From positions 21,170 to 85,169 of the forward strand of contig JAGVSM010004968.1 of NCBI GenBank assembly GCA_022494885.1: DNA of 64,000 bases, written 5' to 3'. The first letter of the stretch is position 1, and each line of letters opens with the position of its first letter. Both the position numbers and the translations under genes were made by a program. This stretch comes from Micrasema longulum. Lineage: Eukaryota > Arthropoda > Insecta > Trichoptera > Brachycentridae. This document shows, one piece after another, positions 11,107-22,844 of the stretch. The notes beneath the pieces are model-generated. The model did not search any database. It saw only the letters and a list, made by a program, of their open reading frames with translations, and was not told the origin of the DNA.

Positions 11107-12109
11107 CACAATTGTGTATTTTTGTTTTATTAAAAATATTTCAGTTGAACATGAAGTAATACAAAGTTTACATAATACTACCAATAAAAAAATCAAATTG
11201 ATAGAAAAAAAAAACATCACTCTATATACAGAAAAACAGAAAAAATACAAACTAGTTACGTACTTTTACTATAGATACACATGTATATACTAAAAATAAT
11301 ATCTTTCGCAATGAAATGTCCTAGTAATTGGAAAAGCCAAATATTATTTTACAAAAAGTTATCAATAATCCTTGTCTTGATAGTAAAAAAACCCAAATGA
11401 AAAGTATTGAGTATCTTGTTTGAACAAACCGTTTTATTTTAAAAATTCGTAGTACCAATAGTAATGAATTTTCCATAGGTTTTATTGACTTAGCTAAAAA
11501 GAATGGCAATTCTACAACAAAATATGTATTTTTTCGTTTACCACTAATCAGTATCCAACTATTCTCAGTTCTCAAAACTATTTTGGCTCAGGTTTTTCCA
11601 GCATCAAGACGATGCGACGCGACGATTTGAAGCACTAACTTTGCGATTTTCCATGTTAAACAATTATTTACACTGTCTGTACCTCAGAGGCAGACGGATG
11701 CAAACCCAAACGTCAAATATTCAACAAGAGTCTAAAGAATCTACTTTCTCCAAGTGATTTCTAATCATTTGTAGCATTTATCTGTATTTTCAGTATCTTA
11801 ATACATTGGTTATTCCATAATAAGACTAACATTTCTTCAAAATCAATGGACACGATCATAAACTGGATACGAAAATCGAAATGTCATTTCATCAAATTCT
11901 GGATTTGCATCCGTCTACCTCTGGGCTGGTATTCCAAACGCTCTCGTGGCTATATTATCTCGTTTATTTACATACAAAATACACAAAAAAACCTGTTTCC
12001 TCGTGCCATGAGAGTGGTTCAGAATAGCACCCCTGAGGTACAGATTTATCCACTTTCAAATCAATATAAATAATAGTTACTTGAAATATTTGAACAAGTT
12101 ATTTAGATT
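11107..12109. other. AT-rich intergenic stretch with an imperfect inverted repeat
   Basis: No gene recognised. Segment 11681-11708 (CAGAGGCAGACGGATGCAAA) recurs inverted at 11901-11926 with few mismatches, suggesting an old palindromic element. Confidence 0.35.
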
Positions 12110-12114
12110 AAGCA

Positions 12115-12425
12115 CTATTTATTTACACAGAGAGGAAAAACGTTTTTGAAAACGGAATATGGAAGTCCAAGCACTTTACAATAACCTTCACTATTCTGGC
12201 TATGTTTAAACATCCACTTTTCATCGACTCAACAAGTCTTCTATCTGTTGACTTTTATGAAGTAAAAGGGCTGAAACCTCTTGAGAATGACATGTCATAA
12301 GCGCTGTAAAATGTCTAGTCTACCATATGCCCCTCTCAAAAATGTTTTCCTTTTCTGTTGCAATAAATTTCAATATAGGGAGTGAAATCTAGTCTTGTCT
12401 ACACAAATTTGGACATACTCAATTA
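12115..12425. repeat. Foldback repeat family A, diverged copy
   Basis: Contains GGAATATGGAAGTCCAAGCA, TTCTATCTGTTGACTTT, TTTCCTTTTCTGTTGCAATA and AAATTTGGACATACTCAA. It is shorter than other copies and lacks much of the GGCCACTTT core. Confidence 0.7.
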
Positions 12426-12521
12426 ATTAATTATTTAGTTGATAGTATTTGTACGCCTTGAATAAGGAACAGTTGTGTTTTTGAACACGAAACCAGTTGC
12501 AATATTAGGTACATTTAATTA

Positions 12522-13052
12522 TAGTCCTTAAAATATAACTTGATAGAATGACATTTGTCAGGAAAAAGTGACGACATAACTTTGTAGTAACGTCTAAGGA
12601 GTTATTTATATTGACACACGAAAAATAATTCGTATCTGGCGTGTTAATTATTTTTATTAATACAATGCTTGACACATAAATCAACATAAATATATAAAAT
12701 CAGCTTTAAAACTAAAAAAAAACCAAAATAAACCTAATTATTAACGACGTTATTACAAGGTTACATCATTTTACAAAAATGTTAGAAATGGGACAAATTG
12801 ATCAAATAAAAAAATAATTCATTTGATGTTGTTCATAAAAAAGTATAAATGTTTTAAATTTTGGTGAATAATTGTGTTAAATACACATTAAAAGGTTAGT
12901 TTTTGCGTTTTTATATCAATTTTTGGAAACAGAGTTTCATGATTGCATGAAAAAACTGATAAATTCGATTTGATCAGTGATCAGTAATTTCCCATCACTG
13001 ATGATATTAGTTTGACAGCTGTCATTCTAATCAAGATACGTTTTAAGGACTA
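12522..13052. mobile_element. MITE family B, copy 1 (TA-flanked)
   Basis: Ends TAGTCCTTAAAATATAACTT and inverted ...TTTTAAGGACTA, with TGACA(G/T)(C/T)TGTCA just inside each end, flanked by TA. Internal GTAACGTCTAAGGAGTTA and GATTTGATCAGTGATCAGTA are shared with four other copies. No ORF. TA duplication suggests the Tc1/mariner superfamily. Confidence 0.85.
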
Positions 13053-13608
13053 TAGTCCTTTTAAACAAAGTTATTACATCTGCAAATTATTTAGCAGACA
13101 GTAGTTATTAAATTTTCAATTTCAGATGTTTTCGAAGTAAACATTTTTAGAACATTAATTTTTGTATCCATCTACAGCGTGGAATATTTTTAAACCTCAA
13201 ATATTTTTACAAGGTATCTATATAAATTTGTGAAATTAGATATTACTACTTAAACATACGACTTAATTAAGGTGATTTTTGTATAATTATAAACAAACAT
13301 ACTTACAATTAATATATTACAATCGTGCATACTTAATATTATACTGAATGATAAAATGAAATGCGTACCTACCTAGGCTATATATTTACATTAAATAAAT
13401 TTTTTCCTTTTCTCAGAATAGAAGTAAAAGGACGATATTGAAATGTGGCAGATATACAAGGATTAAAGATGTGTTGACGGCGCTGAACATGCTTCCGGTC
13501 GAGAAAATAATAAGTTTAAATAATTAATATTCAAATTGTGAATTAAATTGTTACCCAAATACACGTTCAGGAATATTCAGCGTAGTAACTAAATTCGTCG
13601 CTATCATA
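13053..13608. other. AT-rich spacer between two family B MITEs
   Basis: I see no gene or repeat. A short GC-richer segment near 13470-13505 does not continue as an open frame. Confidence 0.5.
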
Positions 13609-14345
13609 TAGTCCTTAAAATATAGCTTGATTAGAAGACAGTTGTCAGCAAAAGTGAGGACGTAACTTTGTAGTAACGTCTAAGGAGTGATTTATATTGA
13701 CACACGAAAAATCTTTTTTTTAATACAATGCTTGACACACAAATCAACATAAGTATATCAAATCAGCTTTAAAACTAAAAAAAAAACAAAAATAAACTAA
13801 ATTATTAATGACGTTCTTACAAAGTTACGTCACTTTGCAAAAATGTTAAAAAACAATATTTTGAGTTTGTCAAAATGTTTGTCGACAAGGACTGGATTCA
13901 ACTCCCTGGGGAGCTGTTAACATTAACATATTACAACCGAGTTGAAGAACGTTTTAGAGAAGGTAATATAGAAGTTCACAAACATCAACAGATGAAAGAA
14001 TTGAAGGAATTAGATGTTTAAATATGGGCAGTATGGTGAATGTTACACAGTGTGTAAAGTGGCCACTTAAACCAGCCAATGACAGGTCATAAGCCCTGTA
14101 GATGCCTAGACTTCTATATTACCTTCTCTAAAATGTTCTTCATCTCTGTTGTAATATGTTTAAAATGTTAGAGGTGGATAAATTGATCAACGTAAATCGA
14201 TCGAATTAAAAATAATTCTCATGTTTGCATGAAAAAACTGATAAAATCGATTTGATCGGTACATGATCAGTGATCAATAATTTACCATCACTAGTGACAT
14301 TAGTTTGACAGCTGTCATTTTAATCAAGCTGTATTTTAAGCACTA
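13609..14345. mobile_element. MITE family B, copy 2, with nested family A
   Basis: TA-flanked family B ends (TAGTCCTTAAAATATAGC and inverted GTATTTTAAGCACTA) enclose normal B sequence up to about 13850 and from about 14163, with a family A element between. AAAATGTTA is present on both sides of the insert, consistent with a target duplication of about 9 bp. Confidence 0.85.
13853..14162. repeat. Foldback repeat family A inserted in MITE B
   Basis: Starts CAATATTTTGAGTTTGTC, contains GGACTGGATTCAACTCCC, GTAAAGTGGCCACTTAAACC and CAGGTCATAAGCCCTGTAGA, ends CATCTCTGTTGTAATATG. The right terminal repeat is missing. Confidence 0.85.
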
Positions 14346-14365
14346 TAACTTCAGACTCCCAAAAG

Positions 14366-14448
14366 CAAAAATCAACGCAACTCAGAACAATCTGTACCAT
14401 AAAGTTTCCCTTTGTGGTACAGATTGTTCTGAGTTGCGTTGATTTTTG
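14366..14448. repeat. 34 bp perfect hairpin
   Basis: Arms 14366-14399 and 14415-14448 are perfect inverted copies around a 15 nt loop; arm core AACGCAACTCAGAACAATC. It starts 21 bp after MITE B copy 2. Not found elsewhere in the window. Confidence 0.8.
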
Positions 14449-14464
14449 TTTATGGATTTTGGAT

Positions 14465-14578
14465 TTTTGAGGATTAAAGATGTTCAATGAGTTGCCAAAG
14501 GAGATTATGGATGCTGGGTCTGTCGCATCGTTTCGTGGGATAAAAACAAAAATCCATTCGTCCATATTTTTATAAGTA
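14465..14578 (+). pseudogene. Possible LINE ORF C-terminal remnant
   Basis: One frame reads FNELPKEIMDAGSVASFRG, like the WNxLPxE...SxxxFK motif that ends many non-LTR reverse transcriptase proteins. Short and without a tail, so tentative. Confidence 0.35.
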
Positions 14579-14739
14579 GTTAATGGCAGAATGTCGAAAT
14601 TAATAACATTTTTTTTTCTTCTGTGTAATATGCATTAGTTAATAAATTACTGGTTTTTATTTTTTGTACAACTGTCTGAATAAATACATTATATCAAATT
14701 GAAATATGGTTGCGGATTATGTGGGTATGCATTGATAAA

Positions 14740-15705
14740 AAGTAATTGAAAAAAAAAATATATATGATCTCAAAATGCAGTAAATCCTTGATTTCTCGGA
14801 CAACCAGTCCCTCCACAAACCCCTACCCCTCTCCTACCCAGCCGCTTCCCTTGTCCGCTAGAGTGAGCCGATGATGTATGAAGTTTTTTTGTTTTTAGAT
14901 ATCAAAGTGAAAGGGATCGCATTAAACGTAAACATTATTTAAAAAAATATTCCATACTACTTTTGGCCCTCAACAGAAGTTTGAAGTTTATAACTGTCTG
15001 AACATTTTTCAATTATCTATATTGATAAAATTACTTTTTTGTTCGTAAAGATATAACTTAATCGCATTACAAATTCGAACACGTTTTAAAACTACCGAAA
15101 TGCAAAAAAATTACACTCCGCGGAACTGATTCCGTTGAGCGCCTGACTAAAATTGACGAAAACAATGGCACATTAAAACAACGCTACCCATTTTTTACAA
15201 AACAAAGTGCAACTAACGCCCTTGGATACTTATATAATAAGATTTAATGCAGATTATACAATTTAATTAGACTGATTTTCTAACTTAAATACGAAATGAC
15301 AGCCGGTTTAGGGCAAAAAATTGACTTTTTCGAAAACTTCAAGCTCTGGTTGAGAACCAAAAGTAGTATCAAATATTTTTTGCATCCCGAGTAATCCAAA
15401 AGGCAACTTTTTAGACCCCTCTCATTTCAAAATTCGTAAAAAAAATATCGGCCCATCCTATATGTCCGCGTCTGTTGCGTATCGATTCGTTGGTCAAATC
15501 CGCTTTTATCTCTTTTTTTGTAAAGGAGGGGTAGGGGTTTGTGGAAGGGATGCTAGTCCGAAAAATTAAAGATTTAATCCATTTTGAGATTACAATATTT
15601 TTCCTTTTTTTTTTAAATGACTTTTTTGAAAAATTTATTACAATTTTTTTCAAAGCTCACTGTGAAGAATGTTCCTCTAAAGTTTCGCGGTCTGGCCTTG
15701 AAAAA
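14740..15705. repeat. Palindromic repeat family I, long copy
   Basis: The ends are inverted copies of each other: AAACCCCTACCCCTCTCC near 14818 against GGAGGGGTAGGGGTTTG near 15527, and the right end continues to TTTCGCGGTCTGGCC. The same ends form the short copy at 29166-29592. About 600 bp of unrelated AT-rich sequence fills the centre. Confidence 0.65.
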
Positions 15706-15730
15706 CCGTGTATAGGTTTTAAGAATACTT

Positions 15731-16080
15731 TCAACTGTCTTCAATAATAATAATCACAATCGGCCAGTTTACAATGCGTAATTTTCGAGAAAAATCACCC
15801 CAAGTGCACATGCCTTTCACTGTGGGAGTAGGCAGAGAGAATGGACCTCCACATGCGTCTGTTCTGACATACATTCCTAGCATCATCCTCACACATTCAT
15901 CTTGCCACGCAAACCCTTCGATTGTGTCTGCTTTTGACTTGATATTTTGGTTTATCTGATCATGCAACGTCTTTCTCTGTCGTCCTCGTCCTACATTATC
16001 ATTCGTACACGCCATATTTATATCTGCTATATCTTTCTTCCGTCATCCATCGCTATACACGACCAAACCATTTTAGTGAC
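15731..16080 (-). pseudogene. RTE-like LINE, C-terminal remnant
   Basis: The minus-strand frame 15731-16015 carries GRGRQRKTLHDQINQNIKS, the R(R)PRKTWHDQI motif at the end of RTE-type ORFs, also seen at 28099-28353. Upstream FGHVKRM-like residues are lost. Confidence 0.6.
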
Positions 16081-16790
16081 CCCTTCTTAATCTTTTCTTT
16101 TCCAAATTAAATATCTGACAAAACTAAGATTTTTTTAAATTATGACATGTTTTTTGCGTCAAATGGCAGCATATTAAATATTTTTGGAACAATATAATCC
16201 AACATGCGCTGTCCATATTTATTTTTAAATTTTGGTACAACTAGACCATCAACCGATGTAAATCTTGTTAGATAACCGTGTTCTAATTTACTTGGTTTAT
16301 TGTTATTAAGTTTACTATAAAAATAATATAATATATAGTATTTGCAAAATAGTAAGGAGTATCTAATACAAAAAACTAAAAATTAAATTACAATTACTAT
16401 GGCGACTGCTTTTCTTGACATTTGGCTTGCCAACCGCCGGCTAAATGCAATAAAAAGCATGATAAATAATACATTAAAATAGCAGTTTTAGAATATTTCT
16501 CAAATTTACACCGGCGAAATTCAAATATGTGATTGCGCAGCAGGATTACACGTCGCGAAACTGAAATATTTTGACATTTAATATTAGGTGGTCGCGGATG
16601 TTCCGTCGCGAATACGAAATTGTTATCACGTCACTTATGAGCACGTCGATAGTTGTTTGTGATTGAGCTACTGGCGGTGATTCGTATCTTATTATGGATT
16701 CGGCCAGAAACAAATATACTAATCTTATTTTTTTTATCAATATTCCTACAGAGATGAGGTAGAATTTTTTCGAATTCAGGATTATCGATA
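16081..16790. other. AT-rich stretch, no gene seen
   Basis: No repeat family or coding exon recognised. Two overlapping minus-strand frames near 16546-16822 have no known domain. Confidence 0.4.
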
Positions 16791-16794
16791 TTCG

Positions 16795-16862
16795 AGCGTT
16801 TACAGGGCTTATGACCTGTCATTGGCTGGGTTGAGTGGCCACTTTACGTTTTACGTTCTTTT
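16795..16862. repeat. Foldback repeat family A, core fragment
   Basis: Carries CAGGGCTTATGACCTGTCAT and GAGTGGCCACTTTACG only. It joins directly to an LINE remnant on its right. Confidence 0.7.
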
Positions 16863-17255
16863 ACGTACTTTACGTTTGTTACGTTCATCTCTGTAGGAAT
16901 ATTGATAAAAAAAATATATACCTACTCCCCCTCGGGAGAAATCCAGATTTGTGTATGTACAAAAATACACATACCAAAAAAATAATACTAATCTTAGTTT
17001 AGAGAGAGGAACTAGAAACTTCAATGTGTGTCGCTGGCTAACTACGAATCTTAACCGTTTGCATGTTTTTATAACATGTATATTCCTCTTAAAAAAACAA
17101 TCAATAGTTATACCTAAATTAATATATTCGTCCACAATGTCTACTTTATCACATAAGCAAATTTTATCAAAGTGAGAGTTATAAAGGCATTCAAAATTGT
17201 GAGATTTTACAATAGGTATCATATTCATATTGGCGCGTGACGATCTAACATGCAT
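16863..17255 (-). pseudogene. LINE reverse transcriptase fragment
   Basis: The minus-strand frame contains YINLGITIDCFFKRNIHV followed by CKRLRFVVSQ, resembling the YLGI(T)xD...W..HI motif after the RT catalytic core of Jockey/CR1-type elements. No FADD box or tail is present. Confidence 0.5.
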
Positions 17256-17321
17256 TAATTGTTATTTTTTTTTTTTAATTTACTAAAAACACCTGCATCA
17301 TGGCACTAAATTGGTGGCCTC

Positions 17322-17500
17322 CGTGGTGTAGTGGTCAAGACGCATGATTCACGCACGGAAGGTTCCGGGTTCGATTCCCGGTGAGAACACAAAAATTAAA
17401 ATGTGATTTTTCTCAAGCCTGGGTGCTCTGTGATGTAATTCACCACTGTAATTAGGCCTCCTGGCCTGTTGTGGTGCAAAAAAAAATGTAAAAAATGTTA
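17322..17500 (+). repeat. tRNA-derived SINE
   Basis: TGGTGTAGTGGTCAAGACG resembles an A box and GGTTCGATTCCCGG is a perfect B box. The 5' and 3' ends do not pair as an acceptor stem and an unrelated tail follows (GCCTCCTGGCCTGTTGTGG), so it is a SINE rather than a tRNA gene. Confidence 0.65.
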
Positions 17501-17510
17501 AAAAAAAAAA

Positions 17511-17995
17511 ATGTAAGATATAAAAGTCCGTCTGAAACATTTCAGTACATTTACTAAGATTTTTTTACTTACTACATTTTGTAAATCAAAATTAATTTCA
17601 CAAAAACTTATACAAACAAAAAAGTCATTTTTTTAGTAAAAAAAATAATTCACATCAATAATTTTTTCATGATATGTGGATTTTTAAGATAGTATGGAAA
17701 ATGCCTGAGGGAGAATTTATTTTTTCTAAAATCTTCCTTTTGACCAATTTCACACTATGCTAAAAATTCACACGCCACGATAGAATAACAAAGGGTGCAT
17801 TGATTTTTATTGTATTACAATATTTCATTCATTTATTTAATGGCGGACAAACCGGCAAACGCACTAACCAGTACACTATGAAGGATTTTTACCTAAGAGC
17901 CGCTGAATAAACTTTTAACAAATATAAATTTTAATACTTTATTTTTCATTATTCTCTTTCCGTAACTAAAGATGCATATATCACTACATTTGTAC
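17511..17995. other. AT-rich stretch, no feature seen
   Basis: No gene or repeat family member recognised. Confidence 0.5.
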
Positions 17996-18029
17996 AACAA
18001 CTGAAGCGTATTTTGACCATTTTGGTAAC

Positions 18030-18160
18030 ATTAAGGCAAGACGATCAGTTTTACGTTTCAGGCGTAAAACCACTTTTTAAAATAAATATTTCATGTCTAC
18101 GATGTCGGGGGCCGAACCCGAGACCGACAGGTGGACATGCGACCGCTAGCCCGCGAGGCG
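18030..18160 (-). repeat. tRNA-derived SINE, minus orientation
   Basis: On the minus strand: CCTCGCGGGCTAGCGGTCGC (A-box region) and GGTCTCGGGTTCGGCCCCC (B-box region), followed by a segment like the 39424 SINE body (GTTTTACGCCTGAAACG). Confidence 0.6.
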
Positions 18161-18649
18161 AATAAATACAAAATAATATATTGTAAATGTCAATCCACCC
18201 TAATTTTACAGTGCCGTGTGGACTTGGACGATATGTGTGAAATGGGCCTTTCTTATACATCACCAACAAATCTGTGGTATTTAAGTAAAGAGGCACATGT
18301 CACTAAAATTAAGTATGCTGTTCCACACTTTAACGTTTACGGAAGTTTGGTAAAAAAATACAGGGTAGAAAAAATAATAATATTTGGAGCCTAACTTGGT
18401 GGTTATTCATTATAATAAAATAAATATAAAACAACTTTGTTTTTAACCACCCATTAAAAAAAACAGCTAAAAGAAACTTTAATATTAGAGAACACGTAAG
18501 GTAATAATAATATCTTTTCTGAATTCGCCAACCATCTGATAAAATAATCATAATTTTAATAAAGACACGCGATCCAAAATTTTTTAAATATTTAAATTAG
18601 ATAACTTGGAAATCCTCGAAATTAAAAAAGCAATTCATAATGAGAAAAA

Positions 18650-18752
18650 AAAGATTATCTTACCTTCATGTAACAAAAAATTGATGATTCGCTGCGATTG
18701 GTGTACCAATGCAGTGCCCTATGCACCATTAGGAGCGGAAAGAAAATGATGA
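18650..18752 (+). repeat. SINE 3' conserved segment
   Basis: Contains ATCTTACCTTCATGTAAC, GGTGTACCAATGCAGTGCCC and a GATGATG end, without the tRNA head. Confidence 0.75.
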
Positions 18753-18789
18753 TGTATCTAGTACATATATAACTTTAAAACTCGGATTA

Positions 18790-18930
18790 AAATTGAGTTT
18801 TTACCTAATGAGGAACTTCAGCCCTACGAGAAATTGGATACAAAAAATGTTTTCTTACGCGTGGTAAAAATTAGAGCATTAATTTGTAATGTAAAATTTC
18901 TTAAAAATGTACAGGTAAAGGCTGAAGTTC
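18790..18930. repeat. Dispersed repeat shared with 56040-56140
   Basis: AATGAGGAACTTCAGCCCTA and GAGAAATTGGATACAAAAAA recur inverted at 56040-56140. No classification possible. Confidence 0.55.
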
Positions 18931-19309
18931 CAACATTACTATGTAAGCTTAAACAATTGGTTTTAGGGCGAGTTTAGAGAGTGTCGATTAAATGAGGCCT
19001 GAAGGGCCGTAATTTCTAGCATGAAAAATTGTCAATAGCCGACTGTTACTTGCTTATAATAAATTCAATAGTTTAAAACATTTTTCGGTTTTTTTTTTAG
19101 CAAGGGAACATTATTTTAATGTTTGATATGTTGCTGCTGAAATTCGAAACTGTCACAAATCCGAAACACCGAAATTTCGATTTATGAGCGATTTATTATT
19201 GCAAAAATGAGACTAAAAACGGTCATATTTTCCTATAAAAAACAAACTCCCATGAATTTTGCATTATAAATGACACAAATTTCACAACAGCCCTTTTGTC
19301 CTTTTTCGG

Positions 19310-20290
19310 TTTGGTGGCTAACTTCAGAGCTTTAAAGGCGATAGAAACTCCATATTTAGACAGATACAGCTTTCTAATGATATTAAAAACATAAAACAGG
19401 GCTTAAATATCAAAATTTCTCTCGGAACTGGCTATATTGAAAAGACCAATGTAACTAAGTACTTGGGACTATTTATTGACTCCAAATTTTCATGGAGCTA
19501 CCAATTTGAGCATGTAAAATCTTGATCATGACTTCGAGGCTTGCTTCCTCATTCTGTTTTGTTTGGCGCCTACTACGCTGTGATTCATTCCCACCTATCT
19601 TATTTATCATGCATATGGGGTTTTGCCAGCAAAAATCAGATCTCGGAAATACAAGGTCTTCAGAACAGAGCCCTAAGAAACATTCTTAGACTTAAATGGG
19701 ATTCCCATATCAAGGATATCTACCGACAAACAAAGATACTTCCTTTCTGGGTAATGCCACTGAATGACAAATCCAATACTATTTTAAATATCATCAACTT
19801 TTCTGCTCACTCAAATTTAAAATACACATTTGGTCATGATTTTCATAAGTACAATACGCGTTATTTAGGGAATCTTCACGTGTCTAAGTTTCGCTCAATA
19901 AAGTTCGGCAGTAGGGCCTTGGAAAATATTGGCCATTCCAAATATAATAAACTGCCTGATGAGCTAAGACACGAAAAATTGAATAAAAAATCCAGAAGTT
20001 TCGCAATTAAATCTATTTCTTAAATATTTTTGCTGGTGATAATTATTAATGTAATTTATATAAGATGGTGTTTTATGTTTCTTATACAATAATGTTTTCT
20101 TTCTATTTCGGATGTATTAATTTGTATGATATTATGTATTGTCAAAAAAATGATTTTTTTTATGTACGGTCCCAAATGAGTTTCTTTAATAACTCCTGGG
20201 AGTATAATATGTACTTTTTGTATTATATGTTTTATTAATAATAACATATGTATATATTTTTTTTAAAAAGTAAGATAAAAAAAAAAAAAC
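19310..20290 (+). mobile_element. 5'-truncated Jockey-like LINE (family M)
   Basis: Residues TNVTKYLGLFIDSKFSW, then a frame break near 19530, then an ORF at 19541-20023 (SHLSYLSCIWGFASKNQI, ALRNILRLKWD, YNKLPDELRHEK) give the end of a reverse transcriptase protein. The 3' UTR has AACTCCTGGGAGTATAATAT and ends in poly(A) near 20280. A minus-strand copy of this 3' UTR lies at 47485-47690. Confidence 0.8.
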
Positions 20291-20639
20291 AAAAGCTCGT
20301 GCTAAAAACTTTGATTGGCTCTACTGAAAAAAGACAAATTTCGATTTATGGCCCTTTTAAATTGAGACAGCGATGTATTTTCGATAAAATTCTGCTGCGT
20401 TACATAATATGGGATATATAATATAAGCATACTCGTATATGTCACTTCTTAAAGCCCATTTAATAGTGTGACATCACCGTAAGTATAATCATTGAGGCAG
20501 TATTAAAAATCAATTGTTACAATTGACATATTTAGTACAAGAGACGGAGGTGGAATCTAAAAAACATTTTTTTTAAATTCGGGAAAAAAAATTCATGAAA
20601 CAAAATGCATAAAATTCAATAATAAAAAAATGCAGATAC

Positions 20640-20720
20640 ATGCATCATCATTATCATACTCCTATCGCGCCCGTTGGTGCATAGGACACTGCATTGGTAC
20701 TCCAATTGCGAATTTGAATC
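20640..20720 (-). repeat. SINE 3' conserved segment, minus orientation
   Basis: GGTGCATAGGACACTGCATT and GGTACTCCAATTGCG preceded by CATCATCATTATCAT match the reversed SINE end. Confidence 0.65.
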
Positions 20721-20829
20721 ATCGAGTCAGAAACACTATTTCACACACAGAATCGTTTTTTTTTTCAATAAAAAAAATATATCTGTCGTTCGATGGCAAT
20801 AAATTTTTATTTATTTATATATACGCCTA

Positions 20830-21590
20830 GTGGGCATTTTAAAGACATATGTATGCATATAAAATGATTATAAAAGAAAGTAGAAAGACACAATGGTATA
20901 TAGTAGACTAGTAAACAATGTCTTTATATAATATATGAAAACCAACGTACCCAAGTTTAGCCTTAATTTCAAGAGGCGTAATCTGTTCGTCGAAAAGTAA
21001 TTCATATTTTAGCTACTCAAAACTTTTATTTATATCCAAGAAAATTATTGTTTTTGTCTAATGTTTGTTTAAATGGCGCGATTTAAAAAACGCGGCGTTA
21101 AAAATGGCAAAATCGTGTGATTTCCTTACTTTTTCAGACAGCCTTTTAAGCCTTCCTGTATCAATCAACTGATCGAGATACGCCGTATTTAGAATTTGAA
21201 TTTACCAGTACAATTACCCCATGCACCATTCATTGAAGATAAAGAACAGACAACCCTAGAAGTACTATATTTTTTCTGTTTCTTCTGGTTACTCAAAAAA
21301 TACCCGAAAAATCATTGTCCCGATTGTGTTATAAACTTTCTTAAATTTTCACTGTCGTCGGCGTCGTTCGGAGCAGATCAAGTTTTTCTAGGTTACTTTG
21401 CCGATGCGGAACTGCCTCTTTCATTAGTTTGCCTTGGGCTGCTATTCTGAACCCTATCGCCGGCGCAGAGAACGATTCTTTAGCGTGTATTTACTTACTA
21501 AATTCAGAATACCACCCCAGGGTAAATTTTGGTTTATTTTTCTAGAATTTCATCGCCATGAAAAGCTATTTCAATGCGACAAGGTATCGT
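20830..21590. other. AT-rich stretch, no gene seen
   Basis: An 84-codon frame at 21196-21450 has no recognisable domain. No repeat family member identified. Confidence 0.4.
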
Positions 21591-21594
21591 CTTT

Positions 21595-22270
21595 AAATCT
21601 TTTAAAATGAAGATATTTTGAGATGAATCAATTAAAATGTATTCGATACAAATTCGAAACAGTTAAGATGTATTCAAAATTTATTTATTGTTGCAATTTT
21701 TCTAGTTATTAAGTTTTATCTTCCTATTTGTATTTTACTGTATTTCTTTTCTGTTAAATAGCCGCTATCAGGTTTTGGTGGGTTTTTTTTGTTAGTGCCT
21801 ATTTCAATTTATGTAGGAATTTTGTTAGTTTAGTTATTATTAAAATTATAATTTTATGTTGTTCTTGTACATATATTTTTGATGTCTATTGTTTGTATCT
21901 ATATTGCTATTCATTTCTGTTTGTATTGTTTTTATGTTTATTGTAATTTGTAAATTCATGTAACATGTTTTTGGCCGATGTTATTATGTTTTGGTAGAAG
22001 CCCTAATAAAGGAAAAATAAATAAAATAGATTCAACACGAATTCAAAATGTATTCCTTAATTCATTCCACGTGATTCTACTTTTCAAACGTATTTCAAAT
22101 CTACTTGACGCGAATCCAAAACTTTTAAAATGTGAGATTCTGCATTCAAAATCCATTCGACGCAAATAAAAAAAAAATCGAATCTATTCTAAATCCAATT
22201 GACGCGAATTTAAAGTATTGAGAATGTATCCCAAATTCATTCGACATATCAAAAACTTCATAAACGTATT
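21595..22270. repeat. Degenerate CG-containing tandem repeat, split by a LINE-like tail
   Basis: Variants of ATTCGACGCGAATTCAAAA and AAAATGTATTC recur irregularly at 21640-21690 and 22015-22260. Between them, about 21690-22010 looks like a LINE 3' UTR ending AATAAAGGAAAAATAAAT. Confidence 0.5.
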
Positions 22271-22360
22271 AAAGCGTGCATGTGAAATATGAAAAATATA
22301 CTCCAAAATTTCAATCTTAATGCTTTTTATGTCCAACAAAATCTATTATATTCCCTGTCC

Positions 22361-22475
22361 TTGAGGCCCGATAACAATGGGAAGTTAACAGAGTTATCTT
22401 CGACTGTCTATAAAGAAAAACCGACATTTGTGTACATTTGGAAAATTAGTATATTTGATAAAACCAACTGGTCCA
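22361..22475. repeat. Element N, partial
   Basis: GAGTTATCTTCGACTGTCT and ATAACAATGGGAAGTTAACA match the left end of the element at 37083-37308. No right terminus. Confidence 0.55.
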
Positions 22476-22775
22476 AGAAGAAGTTTAAAAATTGGAAAAT
22501 TGTTTTCAGGCGTTTCCTAGTATGTGAAATCATTCAGTCAGATGGATCTCTTCACAACAATAAAGATTTCAGCTCTTTAACTTCACTAAAATCAACAAAT
22601 AGAAGAATTGAAAAAATATGGGTGTTCAAACATATAGGCAAAATGGTGAATGTTACACAGTGTGTTAAGTGGCTACTTAAACCAGCCAATGACAGGTCAT
22701 AAGCCCTGTAAATGCCTAGACTTCCATATTCCCTTTTCTCAGGTATTCTACATCCCTGTTGTAATTTGTTAATCT
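22476..22775. repeat. Foldback repeat family A, half copy
   Basis: Contains AACTGGTCCAAGAAGAAG, TTCACTAAAATCAACAAATA, ATGGTGAATGTTACACAGTG and CAATGACAGGTCATAAGCCC, ending CCCTGTTGTAATTTGTTAAT. Confidence 0.85.
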
Positions 22776-22844
22776 ATAATATTTGTCAAATAATGAAGTT
22801 AACGTCATTGAGGTGTAATATATAGAGATAACACAAACAGACCC

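Noticed and set aside
17322..17397. tRNA gene candidate
   Set aside because: A and B boxes are good, but the ends do not form an acceptor stem and a SINE-type body follows. The same holds for 39424 and 48237.
21196..21450. 84-codon plus-strand ORF
   Set aside because: No domain, no splice context, and next to degenerate repeats.
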